Shown here in pieces: positions 43,556 to 55,775 of a DNA stretch of 64,000 nucleotides (positions are counted from its first letter, which is position 1; each line of letters opens with the position of its first letter). The notes under the pieces were generated by a model, which saw only the letters and a program-made list of their open reading frames with translations, did no database searches and was not told the origin of the DNA. The stretch lies in assembly GCF_027244095.1 (NCBI RefSeq), contig NC_069670.1, forward strand, positions 19,643,820 through 19,707,819. The letters run 5' to 3'. The position numbers were made by a program, and so were the translations under genes. The DNA comes from Hemicordylus capensis (lineage: Eukaryota; Chordata; Lepidosauria; Squamata; Cordylidae).

Positions 43556-43848
43556 CTTGCAGAGCAAAAAAGAGTCAAGAGAAAAAGAAGGCTGGGGATA
43601 AACATTACTGTTTCCCTCCTCCTGCTTTCCACCCTTTAGTTTTCAGATTCCTTCCACACTAGCCTTTTTTTTTAGAACTGCCACAAGTCCCCTCAGTCTT
43701 AACAGTCTTTTCAGAACCCTTCTGTTGCAGCTTTTTAACCTCTGAAAGCAACTGCAGCACCAGCCTGTCCAGTGTGGCCTGGCAAACTACTGTTGCCACA
43801 ACTAGCAATCAGTTTCCTCATCCCATGAGGAAACTGATGACGTCCTGC

Positions 43849-44899
43849 CAGGGACGTATCTAGGGTAGGGCAGGCAGGGCACGTGCCCCGGGCACCACTT
43901 GAAGGGGGGAGCCATTTTCTAAAATTAAAAAAAAAATAAGAAATGGCTGCTGAAAACAAAATGGCCACCCCACATGCTCAAATGGCCTGCCCAGGCCATG
44001 CCAGGACATGCAGAGGCCATTTGAGCATGCACGGTGGCCATTTTGTTTTCAGCGGCCTTTAAAAAAAATTAAAAATGGCCAGTGCACATGCTCAAATGGT
44101 CCCTTTGAGGCCCTAGAGGCCAGCAGGGGGGGCCTTTGCAGACCCCCCCCCCCACGGCCTTTAGGAAGCCCTCTGAAGGGGCTACAGGTTAAAAAAATAA
44201 TTTAATATAATATAAGTCACTGTACACATATTTAGTTTGGAACTATGTACAGAGAATCAGGGCTTGTGAATACTGAGCTGAAACATATGAGCTAGGATTG
44301 TATCTAGGAGCTAGGATTTGGTCTTACTTTGCTTCTTGTGATAAGTGAGTTATATGTGATGTCTTAATAATATGGCTATTAATGGTGAGTTTGTCTTTAA
44401 ATCAGTGTGAAATCCTTAGTATTAAGGCCCACTGGGAGTTTCTTGCTCTCTTTCTCTAATTTCAACTGTCTTTCTGAAGTACTAGAATATATTCCAAGCA
44501 GTGACACAGTTTACTTTGCATATCCTTTAATTATTTTCAGAGTATCTGGGAAAAGTCAAATTCTCCATTTATTTTTAAAACTTATGTAATGGTGATGCTA
44601 CAATGCATAGTATAGAATTAGACAGACATTTCTGTTTAGTTTTCTAAGTATACCTCCACATAGTTTTTGGGTATTTCATGAGCCCCAGCATACTGAAATT
44701 TGTAGTTTTCCAGCATTTTTTGGTCTGGCTACGTCCACTGCTAAATAGTTTTTGAAACAGTAAAAGATTAACGAGCGTGACTTGTATTTTTCAGCTGTTA
44801 TTATGGTAACGCTATCTGAAAGATGGGGGTCAGATGTTTGGACAGGGGGCGCAATTTCAGTGCTTGCCCTAGGCGCTATTTCCCCTAGATACGCCTCTG
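43849..44899. mobile_element. 1,051-bp hAT-type element with perfect 8-bp duplication
   Basis: The left end is cagggacgtatctaggg, the right end ccctagatacgcctctg. CGTCCTGC flanks both sides (43,841-43,848 and 44,900-44,907). M3 has the empty site 'gacttcctgcctctctgc' at 30,227-30,244. No transposase ORF. Confidence 0.9.
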
Positions 44900-44907
44900 C
44901 GTCCTGC

Positions 44908-45475
44908 CTCTCTGCATTCCTTTCCCTGCATCTCCTGGTCCCACTGCTTATACGCCATAGAGAATTATATATATAGATAGATATAGAAATAATCTCTTTT
45001 TAAACATTTCAAAACCTCTGAAATAACAATACATAAAAGACAGAGCAGCAGGCGCAGCAAAAACATTTATGAAAAACTAATCTCATTTAAAAGCCTGTGT
45101 GAAGAGCCACATCTTTGCTTGTTTTCTAAAAACTGAGGTGGGTGCTAAAAACTGCGGTGGAAGCTGAGTGGGTTGTTCTCATTTTGTCTGGCAAACATAG
45201 GGAGGCTGGAGCTGTGAGGAGGAGAGGTCCTCTGAGGTGGGGGGGGGGTTCTGTGATGCTTTAATGTGTGATGTGTTTTTATTTTGCGTTTGAATGCTGT
45301 TTGAAGGGGCAGCTAAGAAATAAAGTGAATTGCAAAGTTTATTATTGCTCCCTAGTCAGTGACTTTAGGATTCACATTTTAAAATCTCTGCCACTGGATT
45401 AATCAGGAATATATCTTTAGTATATATCAAGGGCTTTGAACCCAGTAATCTAACCAACTAAGTGTTACCACCTTA
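44908..45475. other. M4 flank and unassigned DNA
   Basis: 44,900-44,960 continues the M3-like intron (paralog 30,231-30,290). The rest has L2-like scraps (44,990-45,120) and a poly-G run (45,238-45,248). No gene is seen. Confidence 0.4.
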
Positions 45476-45690
45476 ATAGCAATAGCACTTACATTTATAT
45501 ACCGCTCTATAGCCAGAGCTCTCTAAGCGGTTTACAATGATTTAGCATATTGCCCCCCCAACATTCTGGGTACTCATTTTACCGACCTCGGAAGGATGGA
45601 AGGCTGAGTCAACCTTGAGCCCCTGGTCAGGATCAAACTTGCAACCTTCTGGTTACAGGGCGGCAGTTTTACTACTGCGCCACCAGGGGC
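45476..45690 (-). mobile_element. tRNA-derived SINE, full length
   Basis: It is nearly identical in layout to 24,635-24,860, with both Pol III boxes readable on the minus strand ('tggcgcagtagtaaaactgc'). Confidence 0.85.
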
Positions 45691-46109
45691 TCATTTAATG
45701 AGAGGTTAAACAGAATCCCCCAGTGAAATGTTTTCTAACGCATGTTATTGATCTTGTTTCCTAAGTTGGGATGGAGTTTGGTTTCGAAGACTTCTGTGGA
45801 GGAACAACTGCCTATTCCTCCTAACCTTTTGCCGCTGCCACCACCAAGTAGACTTTTTGTCTGGCTGGGTCCACTACAAAACCCCTTTGTCAAAAGTATC
45901 CAACCCACAAAAAAACTCACTTGTGTGGAAAGGGTTATGGGTGTGGGGTGAAGACAAATCAACAACAAGCTTCCAATCTTGATAGAATAAGAAAGTTTAC
46001 TTTTTAAAAAACCAGTTCAATTAAAGCATTACTTTGCAGCAAAACTGAAAACTGAAAACAAACCTACCAAAAGAACATACCAGGGAAAATAAAAGGTTGG
46101 AAAGAAACG

Positions 46110-46640
46110 CACCCACTACCCTAACACCCTACACTGGTCCCTACACAGAGTTCTCTGGATTCTCTCTCTTCTCGGCGTCTGGCTTGCTGGATGGGCAGTC
46201 TCTTGTCCTGCTCTCGGCAGAGGTCTGGGGCTCAATACTGCCTGGCCCTTCCAGGATTTCAGCGCTTGTCTTCTGAGGGTACTTGTGGGCCACGTCCAGG
46301 CCATCCTTCCAGGCTGAGATTCCCCCTCTCCAGACAGAGAAAACTCCTTGAGGGTGTTTTCTTTGCCAGGCACATGCTGGACCCGCATCTGTGACTCTTG
46401 CAGCGTCCAGGACCACCTTTGCCACTTGGAGCCCAAAGTCCCCATAGTCCGTGACCACTGAGCCACATGGTCGTTAGTCCACAAGGTCACCTGTTGTACA
46501 AAGCCACAAGGTCTGTCTATGTCCACATTCTTGTGATTCCTTTTCTTTTTGACAAGAGACTCCCTTTTGAGAAACTTCCGTTGGCCAGCGATTTCAGCTG
46601 CCCACAAGACATTTCCTGTCCCTCTGTCCATAAACCTTCA
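46110..46640 (-). mobile_element. LTR-retroelement fossil (RNase H to connection region)
   Basis: Minus-strand text resembles the end of a Ty3/gypsy- or retrovirus-like RNase H domain followed by the HVPGKEN connection motif. It is a broken, old fragment without visible LTRs. Family assignment is tentative. Confidence 0.4.
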
Positions 46641-46904
46641 TCCAAGGTCATGATATTATTCAGAATTTTTTCAGGTCAAAGCAGCCAGGCTTCAGGTAAC
46701 ATCCCCTCCTTCTGACACATGACTACAACCCTTGGCCAGATCCCCATGGACAACCACACTGGGTACCCCACTCATGGACTTGCCTTCCTGAAAATCCTGG
46801 TTCTGCTCAGCCCATTCCAAGGTGGCAAGAACCACACGGGGATCTTCTCCTAGGATCTTCTTCTTGCATTTCACTTTCTTGCCAGGTTTGTCCTGGGGCT
46901 TGCA

Positions 46905-48860
46905 GTGGAAGGGAGCTACTCCTGGAGAACGTCACCAAAATCCAGGTCCTCTCCTAGTAAGGTCCTAGTAAGCAGGGACAGTTGTGAAGTCAGAGCTGTG
47001 GAGGCCAAGACTGGCAAGCCACCACTCGGTCTGCCTCTGCATGCAGTTCTTCCCGCATTTAATGAAATCGATATACAACCAGGAAGAGTAATATCTTCTG
47101 TCCACCAAGTTCCCTGCATTATCAATATCTCGTGCTTGGTGATAAAGGACATAAAATCAGGGTCTGTAATTTCAGACCTTAAGTCAGCCACATTCCATAC
47201 AAGTGTTGCAACCTGGTTAAAAGGCTTTGAATGTCAGTCTACAACCAGCATGTTTCCCTGTTCAGACGGGGTAGGTCCCTGGATCTGTCCCATTATTTCA
47301 GATGTTCTCTGCAAAGATCTATTGCAGCACTCATTGTCCAGCGGAGTTATTGTCCTCGATAAGACTGTGTCTATATCAGGGAGTCGCTTGATCTCTTGCT
47401 CTAGGAAGCTGTTTACACTAAAAGTATCTTTACCGAACCTAGTCTGGGCATCTCTCTTTGGCGAGGAATTGTCCTTACTGTAGGTGTCAGTAGAGCTGTG
47501 ATGTTATCCAAATGAGGGTCAGTTAGTATCCCCCTCCAGCTATTTTCCTTCAATGGAGCATTTTCATACAGGGCTACTCTCACATGGTCAATCAAGAGTT
47601 GGTTATTGTGTATTGGATCTTGGTTTTGCAGGTCCACCACTGAGTCATGGTCCATAGAGAGCTCAGCAAGGTCAGCGAAAGCTTGTTGTTCTAAAAAATT
47701 AATCCTTGACTGAGGTTCATCAGAGGTTTTCTGGAGGCTCACCAAGTCCTCTGCGATTTCTAGTAACGTCTTTGGGGTATTCTGTGATCCCTCGAGGGCT
47801 AGATCGATATAATCATAAGGAGCATTATGCCTTTTTTCTCCTTCATTCGAGGAAATTTGAGTCAGTATCTCATTTTTCTGTCCCGAATGGTTGTTCAGTC
47901 TCACTTGCTTTACCATCCCCTCTGGCACGATACTATGAGCTTGACCTTGAGAGCTAGTCTGTGTTGAGATTTCCCTAGTTATCTTCTGTTCGCTTCCAGT
48001 AAACAATGGCCGTCGGTTCTCAGATGGCTGCGGACTTAACCCTCTCCTCACTAAGGTGGTCTTAACAGTATTAGTAAAATGTCTCCTGGCTTGAATTCCA
48101 AACCACGCTAAGTGCGCCCTCATCTGAAGGAGTATTCTTGGAATTTGTTTCTCATCTCTGAAGGTGAGCAGAATTCTCTGATGAAAATTAACATCAGGTC
48201 AATATGTATACTTTACAAGGTCTCTACCCAGAATATGGCATTGTGTCAGCAGACTTCATGACCTCAGAATGGCTGATTTATAACTCCATTTAGCATGATT
48301 ACCTGGTATACGCTCTATAAGAAGAGCAACAGAGTTCGCTTGTAGCACACGATTTACTTTGTTGTAAATATTTCTGTCAAGATATATGCTGCTTCATCTC
48401 AGATTTCACTGATCCTAAGGCATCTGGGTAGCTAGTCTGCTGAGGTCTGTTAAAGAGCTCAGGCTGTATTTGTTTCAACATGTGAGTTATTGCATCCACT
48501 TTCCCTTCCATACACCAAGTAAGGTTGGAAGGGTGAGCTGCAAAGTATCAGCCATTCACTTGCAACGCTGAGCCAACATCGCATTCTGCTCCGATGCCGT
48601 ATTCGGCCTACTGTCAGTTGTGAAAGGGTCAGAATTTACTGCCTTGATAGCACTGTTTGTAATCTTTGTAATGTCATTAGAGGATCCTAATGCCTCATAT
48701 CTATTGTAAGTAGAGAGCTTAGATTGAGGACTTACAGAAGGAGTTAAGTACTGGTCCATAGGAGATTGCTTGGAGCGTCTCTCCCGTTCTGTGGATTCGG
48801 TGGATTCAATGGGTTCAGCGGTTGGACTTACACGCGAGCGTTTTTTCCGTCCCATATTAA
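46905..48860 (-). mobile_element. LINE 5' half: ORF1 and start of the endonuclease
   Basis: From 48,855 leftward is an ORF1-like protein beginning MGRKKRSRVSPT with NRYEALGSS, then a second acidic segment at 48,123-47,413. 47,191-46,916 encodes DPDFMSFITKHEILIMQGTW and GRPSGG, the N-terminal APE-endonuclease signature of LINEs. The catalytic-region glutamate of the usual LQETW reads G here. Reverse transcriptase is absent; the frame is interrupted between segments. The clade is not certain (Vingi- or L1-like). Confidence 0.65.
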
Positions 48861-48954
48861 AGTTCTATCTATTGTCGTAGTAAATCAAGTTGGAGTTCTC
48901 TTTTTATCTGCAAACGGTTTGACTCGAGGAAGTATGCAGATCGGCATTGACAGG

Positions 48955-49440
48955 AAAAACACAAGTGTTTCGGAGGAGCTCTGAAAACTCCAGCCATTCA
49001 CCTCCATGTTGGCTCCCCTCGAGGTCCTCTCCTGGCTCGAAGAGGTCTGCTGGTTGGGAGGGAATACGGGCAGGGCTTAGTTTGCAAAAGGGGCCCTGCC
49101 CACCCCCGAGGAAAGGAGGAGGCTTCCGGGCTGGAATTCCCAAACGGCTTCCCCAGCTGAATTTGGTCGGCCAGTAGCTCTCAGTTGTCCTCAAATTCCA
49201 ACGCTCACACGAAGAGGTCGTCTAGTTGGGAACGAAGACAAGAGAATGAGTGACAGCACGGCTTGACTTTGGAAAGGGGCAAAGGGAAAGGGGTCTGCCG
49301 CCAAGAAAAGGAGGCAGCTTGTGGGTGGGTCTTCCCAAGGGGGAGCTGCAGAGATAGCTTTCCCAGCTGCAGTTTGGCTTCAAGGCCTTCCTCAGGGAGC
49401 GCCATGTTTCCCTGGGGCAGGATTGGGGTGTGCAGGGCTG
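48955..49440 (-). repeat. Two tandem 5'-UTR-like units of the LINE
   Basis: About 48,960-49,200 and 49,205-49,440 share the same order of blocks (gaagaggtcnnctngttggga; gnttngnnttngnaaaggggc; aggaggc; ttccca; cttccccagct / tttcccagctg). They lie directly upstream of ORF1, like monomeric promoter units of some L1 families. Confidence 0.4.
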
Positions 49441-49582
49441 GCTCTGGGTAGGGCTCTGGGGGGTCAGGAGGAGGGAGGACGTGGGCTCCTCGGAGACCCA
49501 TGGTGTCACAGAGGGGGAGCCCCTCAAGCCCAGAGCAAGGAGGGAGCTCTGCCGGCCCCATGTCTTTCAGGATGGACATTAC

Positions 49583-52415
49583 CTTCATCGGAGGAATGGC
49601 TCCCATCGCCCTTGGCCCTGGATGTCGTTTGGCCCACCCTCCGAATGCCCAGTGGCAGGAGTGGCTTGATCTGTTCTGCCTGTCGAGAGAGGGAGAAAAG
49701 AAGGCCCTTCAGAGCTCTTCTGGGGACCCTGGATCCTGGAGGGGGGATCTGGGGGGTGCCAGAGCAGAGCCAGGCCAGCATGGGGGAGACTTACCTCAAA
49801 ATGGAAGGGGGGTCCAATGGCCATGTTGAGGAGCAAGAATCCAACATTCTCCGCCATGGCTGCCTCCTCCTCATCCTCGCTGAACATCTCAGCGTCTATG
49901 GCCTGTTGGACGAAAAAGTCCCTTTGAATGAAAAGCTGGAGAGGACCTGGGTGAGTTCCACCAAGGATGCGAATGGACCCCCCAAACAAGAGCCCACCAC
50001 CATGTCATCGGCTAAAAAGTGATGCTTCCCAAGGATGCCTGCACTCTGGGAAAATATCCAGTCTATGGCTGGTGGAAGTATGCTAACACCATGGAATAAA
50101 AAGAGAAGATAAAGAGAACGTGGAATAGGCCATCTCATTTACCACATCAAGGGGAACAAGGCACATTCAAGAAGTCAATACAGGTCACAAGGAAAAACAT
50201 GGCCTTTTCCGGTTAAATGAGATGGCTTACTCAATGTTTTTCTTCCTCTTGTCTTTTTATTCCAAGGTGTTCAGAGGTATTGCATACTTCCCCCATCCAT
50301 CGTCTCGATAATTTCCCAAAATCCATACATACTTTTAAAGCAGAACTTTTGGGGCTGTTATATAGCGGTGGCTACTTTTGGGGTCCATACAGTCCCCCCG
50401 CCCAATGCCACAGCCCTAGATGGAATCGTCCGGCCAGCAGCCCCCATGCCAGGCTGCTGAGAGCTGGGAGCCAAGACGGCGGAAGACCGAGGGGGTGGGG
50501 GGGCTTCTCTCCCATGTCTCTGCGGCAGCCTCAGGAAGGAAGCGTCCCCCAATGCCCAGAAGCGAGTCTCCTGGGGGGTCACCCACTGGGTCAGGTGAGC
50601 CAGGTGGGGGAAAAAGGGGGCCCCTCAGGGCGGGGAGCTGCCTGTGGGCTGCCCTCCCCTGGCCGCTCAGAGAGGGAGGCGGCCCCACAGGTGCCAGGAG
50701 GGGGCTGCATGTGTGGACGCTGCTGACCGGGAGGGAGCTGAGGCCTCTCCCACTGACATGCCCCACCCAAGCCCAGCAGGGTAGGGCAGGGTACCCCTCT
50801 GCTGACCCCCAGACTGGGCCAGAGGATGTCTCTCCTTCTCGAGAGGGCACCCCCCTCTCCCAAACTTACCTCAGCAATCCTGATGAGGTGGGCCAGGGTG
50901 GGCTTCTCAGTGAGCATTGCTTCCAGCATCCTCCTCATGGACCTCTGCGGGGGCAGAAATGGGCTCTGAAGGGGGGAGAGAGAGAGCCAGAGTGTGGCTG
51001 CTGCTGGCCTGAGGGGTTCCCGGCCCCTCCTCAGGGCCCCCCCAAAGCCCTGCCGGTCCTTTTCCCTCATGCGGGATCAAGGCGTCTGTCTGTCTCCATT
51101 GGGGAGGGGGTCTTATGCAGGCCCCCCTACCAAGAGAGCACAGGCCCAGCCAGAGGTGTCGATATTTACTTCTCGGTCTTCCTCCGGCTCTCCTCCAATC
51201 ATATGGTTCATCCAGAAGATTGACTCTGAGATGAGCTTTTGTTCTGTTTTTGCTCCCAAGCAGGGCTTCATTCCACTGCCAAACGAAAAGGAGAAAGATT
51301 AGAAAAATAGCTGGGGTGGGGGGTGGGAGATAATGCCAGGAAGAAACTGGCACAGGCGGGGGAAGGTATCAGCACCCTAATCTGGGCCCCGATCCCTGTC
51401 CCGCCCTCCACGTACCTTAAGGAGGCAATGGCCTCTCTGCAGAGGGAGAAGAGGTGGTGGGGCACGGGGTCCTCCCAGATGTAGGCCATCTCCTCCTGGG
51501 AGGGAACAGAGAACAGGAGGGAGTCACCCCAGAGGCCTTGGGGGGGCTTCCCTTCTCCTGCCCCAGAAGCGCCCAGCCCCCTCTCCCGGCTGGGGTTCAC
51601 CCTGTTCCAAGGGCGGCTGCCTCCTCCCCGCTCACCCCCAACCAGGCCTCCCCTCCCGCCAGCCGACCCCTTTGCCTCAGAGTTCCCTGCCCCAAATCAC
51701 TCACCAGCACGGCCTGGGCGGCCAGCCCTTTCGAGAACGGAAGGCGCTGCTCCCCCCTCCGGATGGCTTCCTGGCAGGCCTGGATCAGGGCCATCAGGAA
51801 AGCGATCCTGCTCCTCCGCTCCTGAAAGGGGCAAGCGTGGGGCTGTTGGGTGGGGAAGGATTTCCCCTCCCTCCTCCGGAATGGACCAGGCAGGCCCCCT
51901 TGGATGAGAGGCGGCCATCCCACCATTTCCCGGTATTGGATCTGGGCTTCCCGGGGACCGTACTTGGTGAGGGTGGTTCCCTACCTTCCCTCCGCCTCCT
52001 TCCTTCAGCGTTCTGGCTTGATGTACCCTCTGCAGCCTGGCGTGAATGAGGTGGCAGGGGGTGGAAGCTGCCGAGTGGGGAAGAGAAGGAGAAGGCAGGA
52101 CCGTGAGCGAGCTGTCCTTCCAGCCGGGCCACCCCCTCTCCTTCTGCCCCACCATCCCGCCCCAAAGGGGCTCCTCCTCACCTTCAGCATCCTGTACGGG
52201 GGGGGGGGGCTGACGGCCCGGGCTTGCTGCTCTCCCCAACTGGCGGCAGCGAGGGAGGCAGCACGGTGGGAGCAGGGGCCACCCGGTTCTTCCTCCCACA
52301 GATGCACCACCAACAGGGGCGGGCAGCTGGCTTGGAGGCTGCGGGCTCCCCTGGGGCATCCAGGGGGGCCACCCGACTGCTCCTCCTGGAAAAGAAGCCT
52401 CGGATCCTGCGCAAC
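49583..52415 (-). CDS. Maestro HEAT-like repeat (MROH)-type gene fragment
   Basis: Seven exons were found: 52415-52182, 52067-51985, 51821-51705, 51495-51416, 51275-51170, 50944-50870, then 49935-49795 and 49679-49583 counted as a second block. Splice sites are consensus and the phases chain correctly from the second exon to the sixth. Readable pieces include FLMALIQACQEAIRRGE, PHHLFSLCREAIASLS, KLISESIFWMNHM and MLEAMLTEKPTLAHLIRIAE. They follow the helix pattern and order I recall for reptile and bird MROH proteins. The first exon has a basic start (LRRIRGFFSRRSSR), but its frame fits the next exon only if the C10 run at 52,199-52,208 has changed length. At least one exon between 50,870 and 49,935 is missing or unseen. 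It is truncated at the left by the LINE. Pseudogene or gene fragment; family call moderate. Confidence 0.5.
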
Positions 52416-52481
52416 CTAGAAGAGAGCAGGAAGACAGTGAGGACGAGGCCCTTGGGCAGGAATGTTTATGGGGCGGGGGGG

Positions 52482-52850
52482 GGGGAGAGGGAGCAGATGG
52501 AGCACATTCCAACTACTATCGGACTGTGGATTTGAGGCACCAAAGCCCACAGTGATGTTTGAGGATAACCAAGGTTGTATCCAGATCTCCCAAATGGAGA
52601 AAAGGAGGTCTCGAACCCAGCACGTTCCCATCAAGTACCACTATGGTCGAGACTTGCAAGAGAAAGGGGTGGTCCAGTCGAAGCACTGCCCAGCAGAAGA
52701 GATGCTGGCAGATGGATTAACCAAGGCATTGCCCAGAGGAGGGGTCTCAGAAACGGGATTCAGTGCATTGACCTTTTGCACCAACCTTTGGGTATCCTCA
52801 AACGGTTCAACCTGTCTCTACTCTATGACCCTTCCCCCTTTTAAAGTTTT
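52482..52850 (+). mobile_element. Ty1/Copia fossil: RNase H C-terminal part
   Basis: The translation contains FEDNQGCIQIS, KYHYGRDL and ADGLTKALP, hallmark blocks of Copia RNase H. It is a single broken fragment. Sequence resembling an LTR follows only after an L1 insertion (from 54.02 kb). Copia elements are rare in amniotes, though known from squamates. Confidence 0.75.
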
Positions 52851-53965
52851 ATTTAATCAGACAATACATCAACATGAATAGTAAAACTGATACATAATGA
52901 CATCCATTAACCATCCTTCCAGAGATGTAAATCATTAGATGGAGGAGAATGACTGAAATTACCTTGATTTGTAAACACAATATAATCCGACCATATCATG
53001 AAAAAAGACCAATAATATGGGTCAATTTTTCAGATAGGGCAATATGCCACATAGACTGATACCAAGATGTCAAAGACATGGTTTTATGCTTCCAGTATTG
53101 TGCAATGGATAATCTAGCTGCAGTTAACATGGAAACTATAAGATCCTTAAACAACAGTGGCAAATTAGCTCCCGAAAATACATTTAATAGAGCCAACTCT
53201 GCTCTCATATCTAACCTCTGTTGTGTAATTGTACCCATTTCTAAAAATTCCTCTGTCCAAAAGAAGAAAATACTGGGACAAGACCACCATAAATGGAAGT
53301 ATGTTCCCCTATTTCCACAGCCGTTCCAGCATAGCGGGGACAAACTCTTATTAATGTGAGATAATCTGGAAGGGGTCAAATACCACCTGTGAAAGAGCTT
53401 CACAAAATTCTCTCTAATTCGCGAAGAGGTAGAAAACACCAGCTTCCATTTCAGTATTCAATTCCATTGTGAGTTGCTAATAGTTTGTTGTAGGTCATTT
53501 TCCCAGGCCAACTTAAGGCCAATTAATGGATCAGCTGTTTGAATTATTAGAATCTCGGATAATCTAGAAATAAATCCCTTAGACACTTATGAAGCCTTTA
53601 ATATTAATACCTCAAACATAGTCAAATTCCTCTTAGCCTGCTTAACTATATCAGGATGCAAAATAAAGGACTGAAACAGAAGAAAATTTAACCAAGAGTA
53701 ATGCTTATTCATAAACTTCTCCAGAATAGTTTCGAAATCAATTGGCTTATCCAAATAATAAAAATCCTTTAATCTATTTGCAACACCTCCAAAAACACCA
53801 AGAAATCGAGAGGGTGAGTCTGAAGCTGGAAATTTAAGATGACTACAAATGGATAACAAGGGGGAATATGGAGGTAGGAATTTTATGCCATTTCCCCCAG
53901 ATCTTAAAAGTGGTTCTTAAAAACGGATTGATAACAGATTTAGAACTCTTAATAAATTCAAATAT
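52835..53965 (-). mobile_element. L1-type LINE, 3' end of ORF2
   Basis: The minus strand encodes KLFHRWYLTPSRLSHI and a Cys-His knuckle (CWNGCGNRGTYFHLWWSC), the C-terminus of vertebrate L1 ORF2. The upstream piece at 53,859-53,587 (FLGVFGGVANRLKDFYYLD) continues the same protein in another frame. 5'-truncated, with its 3' end abutting the Copia fossil. Confidence 0.8.
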
Positions 53966-54021
53966 CAACAGTCTTAATATTACCGAGATGTTCTTCAGGA
54001 ACCTGATATGACTCCTCAGCT

Positions 54022-54325
54022 ATTTCCTGTTGAGTCACAGAATCCCTTCCTTTCCTCTTAGAGAGCAGATGGACACCTCTCTCTCTTCCGACCTATTCCT
54101 TATGTAGACCTTTGGATGGTCTTTCCTCTCCAAAGGTGTACTTCACTAATCAACTGAGTTAGTATTTTATTCTACAAGAATCTCCCGTGTCTTCTGTAAA
54201 TAGCTGCAAGAACTAAACTCTGCAAAACCACTCTGTTAACTGGAATGGATAGCTTCTTTAGTGCTCTGCTTATTAACTTTGGGATAAATAGTACAACCCT
54301 CAACATGCCATGCCTTGAGATCAGA
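54022..54325 (+). mobile_element. LTR-like fossil, left part
   Basis: It starts tgttgagtcacagaatccc and resembles 8,723-8,930. The probable right part is at 55,065-55,250. Likely the LTR of the Copia element at 52.5 kb, with the L1 inserted between. Broken; assignment tentative. Confidence 0.35.
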
Positions 54326-55064
54326 GTATTAGGTGCTTTCTAAATGGAATGGAAGAATTAAATCAATACTTACATAGTCAGCAGGATCGCTGTTCCTCGA
54401 CGATAAAAATTTCCAACACTAACACCAACACTAACACCTAACTAACTCAAAAAGAACAAAAAAAAACAAAACTCCCCAAACTAAAACAGACACAGCCCAA
54501 CCCCCTCCCAATCCCTCCCTCTCCAACGAATACTTTGAAACCCAAGAAACCTAACTCAATCTAACTACAATCTAACTAAATCTAACGCTATCAGAAAAAC
54601 AAAATCTAAAAACTCACAGAAACTAAAACCAATCCCAACCACCTCCCCCCTCCCTATCCCAAACAAATCCCCGCTTCAAATCGCTTCGATATCCTTCCTC
54701 TACACTCTACTCAATCTCTCTCTCTCTCTCTCACAATCGCGCCCAATCTCTCTCTAAATGACTTTCGCTGCCACAGCCTCTCTCTCAGACACCTGCTCTC
54801 TTTCACTCTCACATTCATTCAAGGGAGCCAGAGATAACGGCTGCCCCAGGACCCAGTAGCGACAGGTGATGTCACAAAGGGGGACGCATCACCAGCTAAC
54901 TGCCAACTCAACGGCCGCTGGTCCAAGGGTCTCTCCTTTCCAGGCCACGTCCTTGTTCCCCCCGAGAGGCCTCCGCCTTCCCCACTCTTGCTAGAGGGGC
55001 ACTGTCCCAAATCCCTTCTGGGAGACCCTTCCCACCTCCAGAGCACGTTCCAGATTACACACTA
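54326..55064. other. Low-complexity and unassigned insertion
   Basis: 54,420-54,700 is A/C-rich and poor in G, 54,714-54,735 is a CT run, and 54,820-55,060 is GC-richer. It separates two pieces that are continuous at 8.72-9.13 kb. No gene is seen. Confidence 0.45.
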
Positions 55065-55250
55065 CAACAGTGTGACTACATGTCAATTAAATGTGCTTCC
55101 GTACTGCCTGTGTTTCAACATCATAGTCTCTGTGCTGTCAGCAAGGTGCTGTTCGCATTTCTGATGGCTTCTTTTGGATTTTATCCTACAACGTTGCATG
55201 GGCGATGTCGCCAAAAATTAGCTGTATTTTCCTGTATTTTCTAGTCCCCA
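55065..55250 (+). mobile_element. LTR-like fossil, right part
   Basis: It matches 8,990-9,135 ('tactgcctgtgtttc', 'ttttatcc', 'acattgcatg'-like blocks). Broken; tentative. Confidence 0.35.
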
Positions 55251-55379
55251 ATTCTGGCTAGAAGCGTTGCTCCTTGGCCGTAATCCACCCCAAGGCTTCA
55301 ATTACTACTACAACAATTATATAAATATATAAATATTTATAGGCCCGATTTTCACCATTAGGGTCATTAGGAAGGGGAT

Positions 55380-55775
55380 TGAAAAGAAAACTGCTATTAT
55401 TGTTATTCTTTATACAAGTCTATGGTGCGGCTCCCTTTGCAGTTCTCTGTCCAGTTCTGGTCACCGTGTCTTCCAGGGGACATTGTAGAACTGGAGAAGG
55501 TGCAGAAGAGGGCAACCCAGATGATCAGGGGCCTGGAGCACCTTCCTTAGGAGGCAAAGCTACAGCATCTGGGGCTTTTTAGTTCGGTAAAGAGGTGACA
55601 ACAGGGAGACATGAGAGAGGTCTGCAAAATGATGGAAGGTGTGGAGAAGATGGATAGGAAGAAGTTCTTCTTCCTCTCTTGCAACACTAGAACCAGTCAA
55701 CACTAGAACACTAGAACCATCCCATGAAACAAAAGGCCAGGAAATTTAGGACCACAGAAAGGAAGCACTTTCCCA
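55380..55775 (+). mobile_element. CR1-type LINE fragment
   Basis: It encodes, in pieces, the stretch before the CR1 tail (QFWSP-like, GDIVELEKVQKRATQMIRGL). It is followed by the 'atgatggaaggtgtggagaa' block typical of CR1 copies. Confidence 0.6.

Noticed and set aside
49321-51223. Plus-strand open frames of 233 and 267 codons
   Set aside because: They overlap the minus-strand MROH-like exons in GC-rich DNA and have no domain pattern; shadows.
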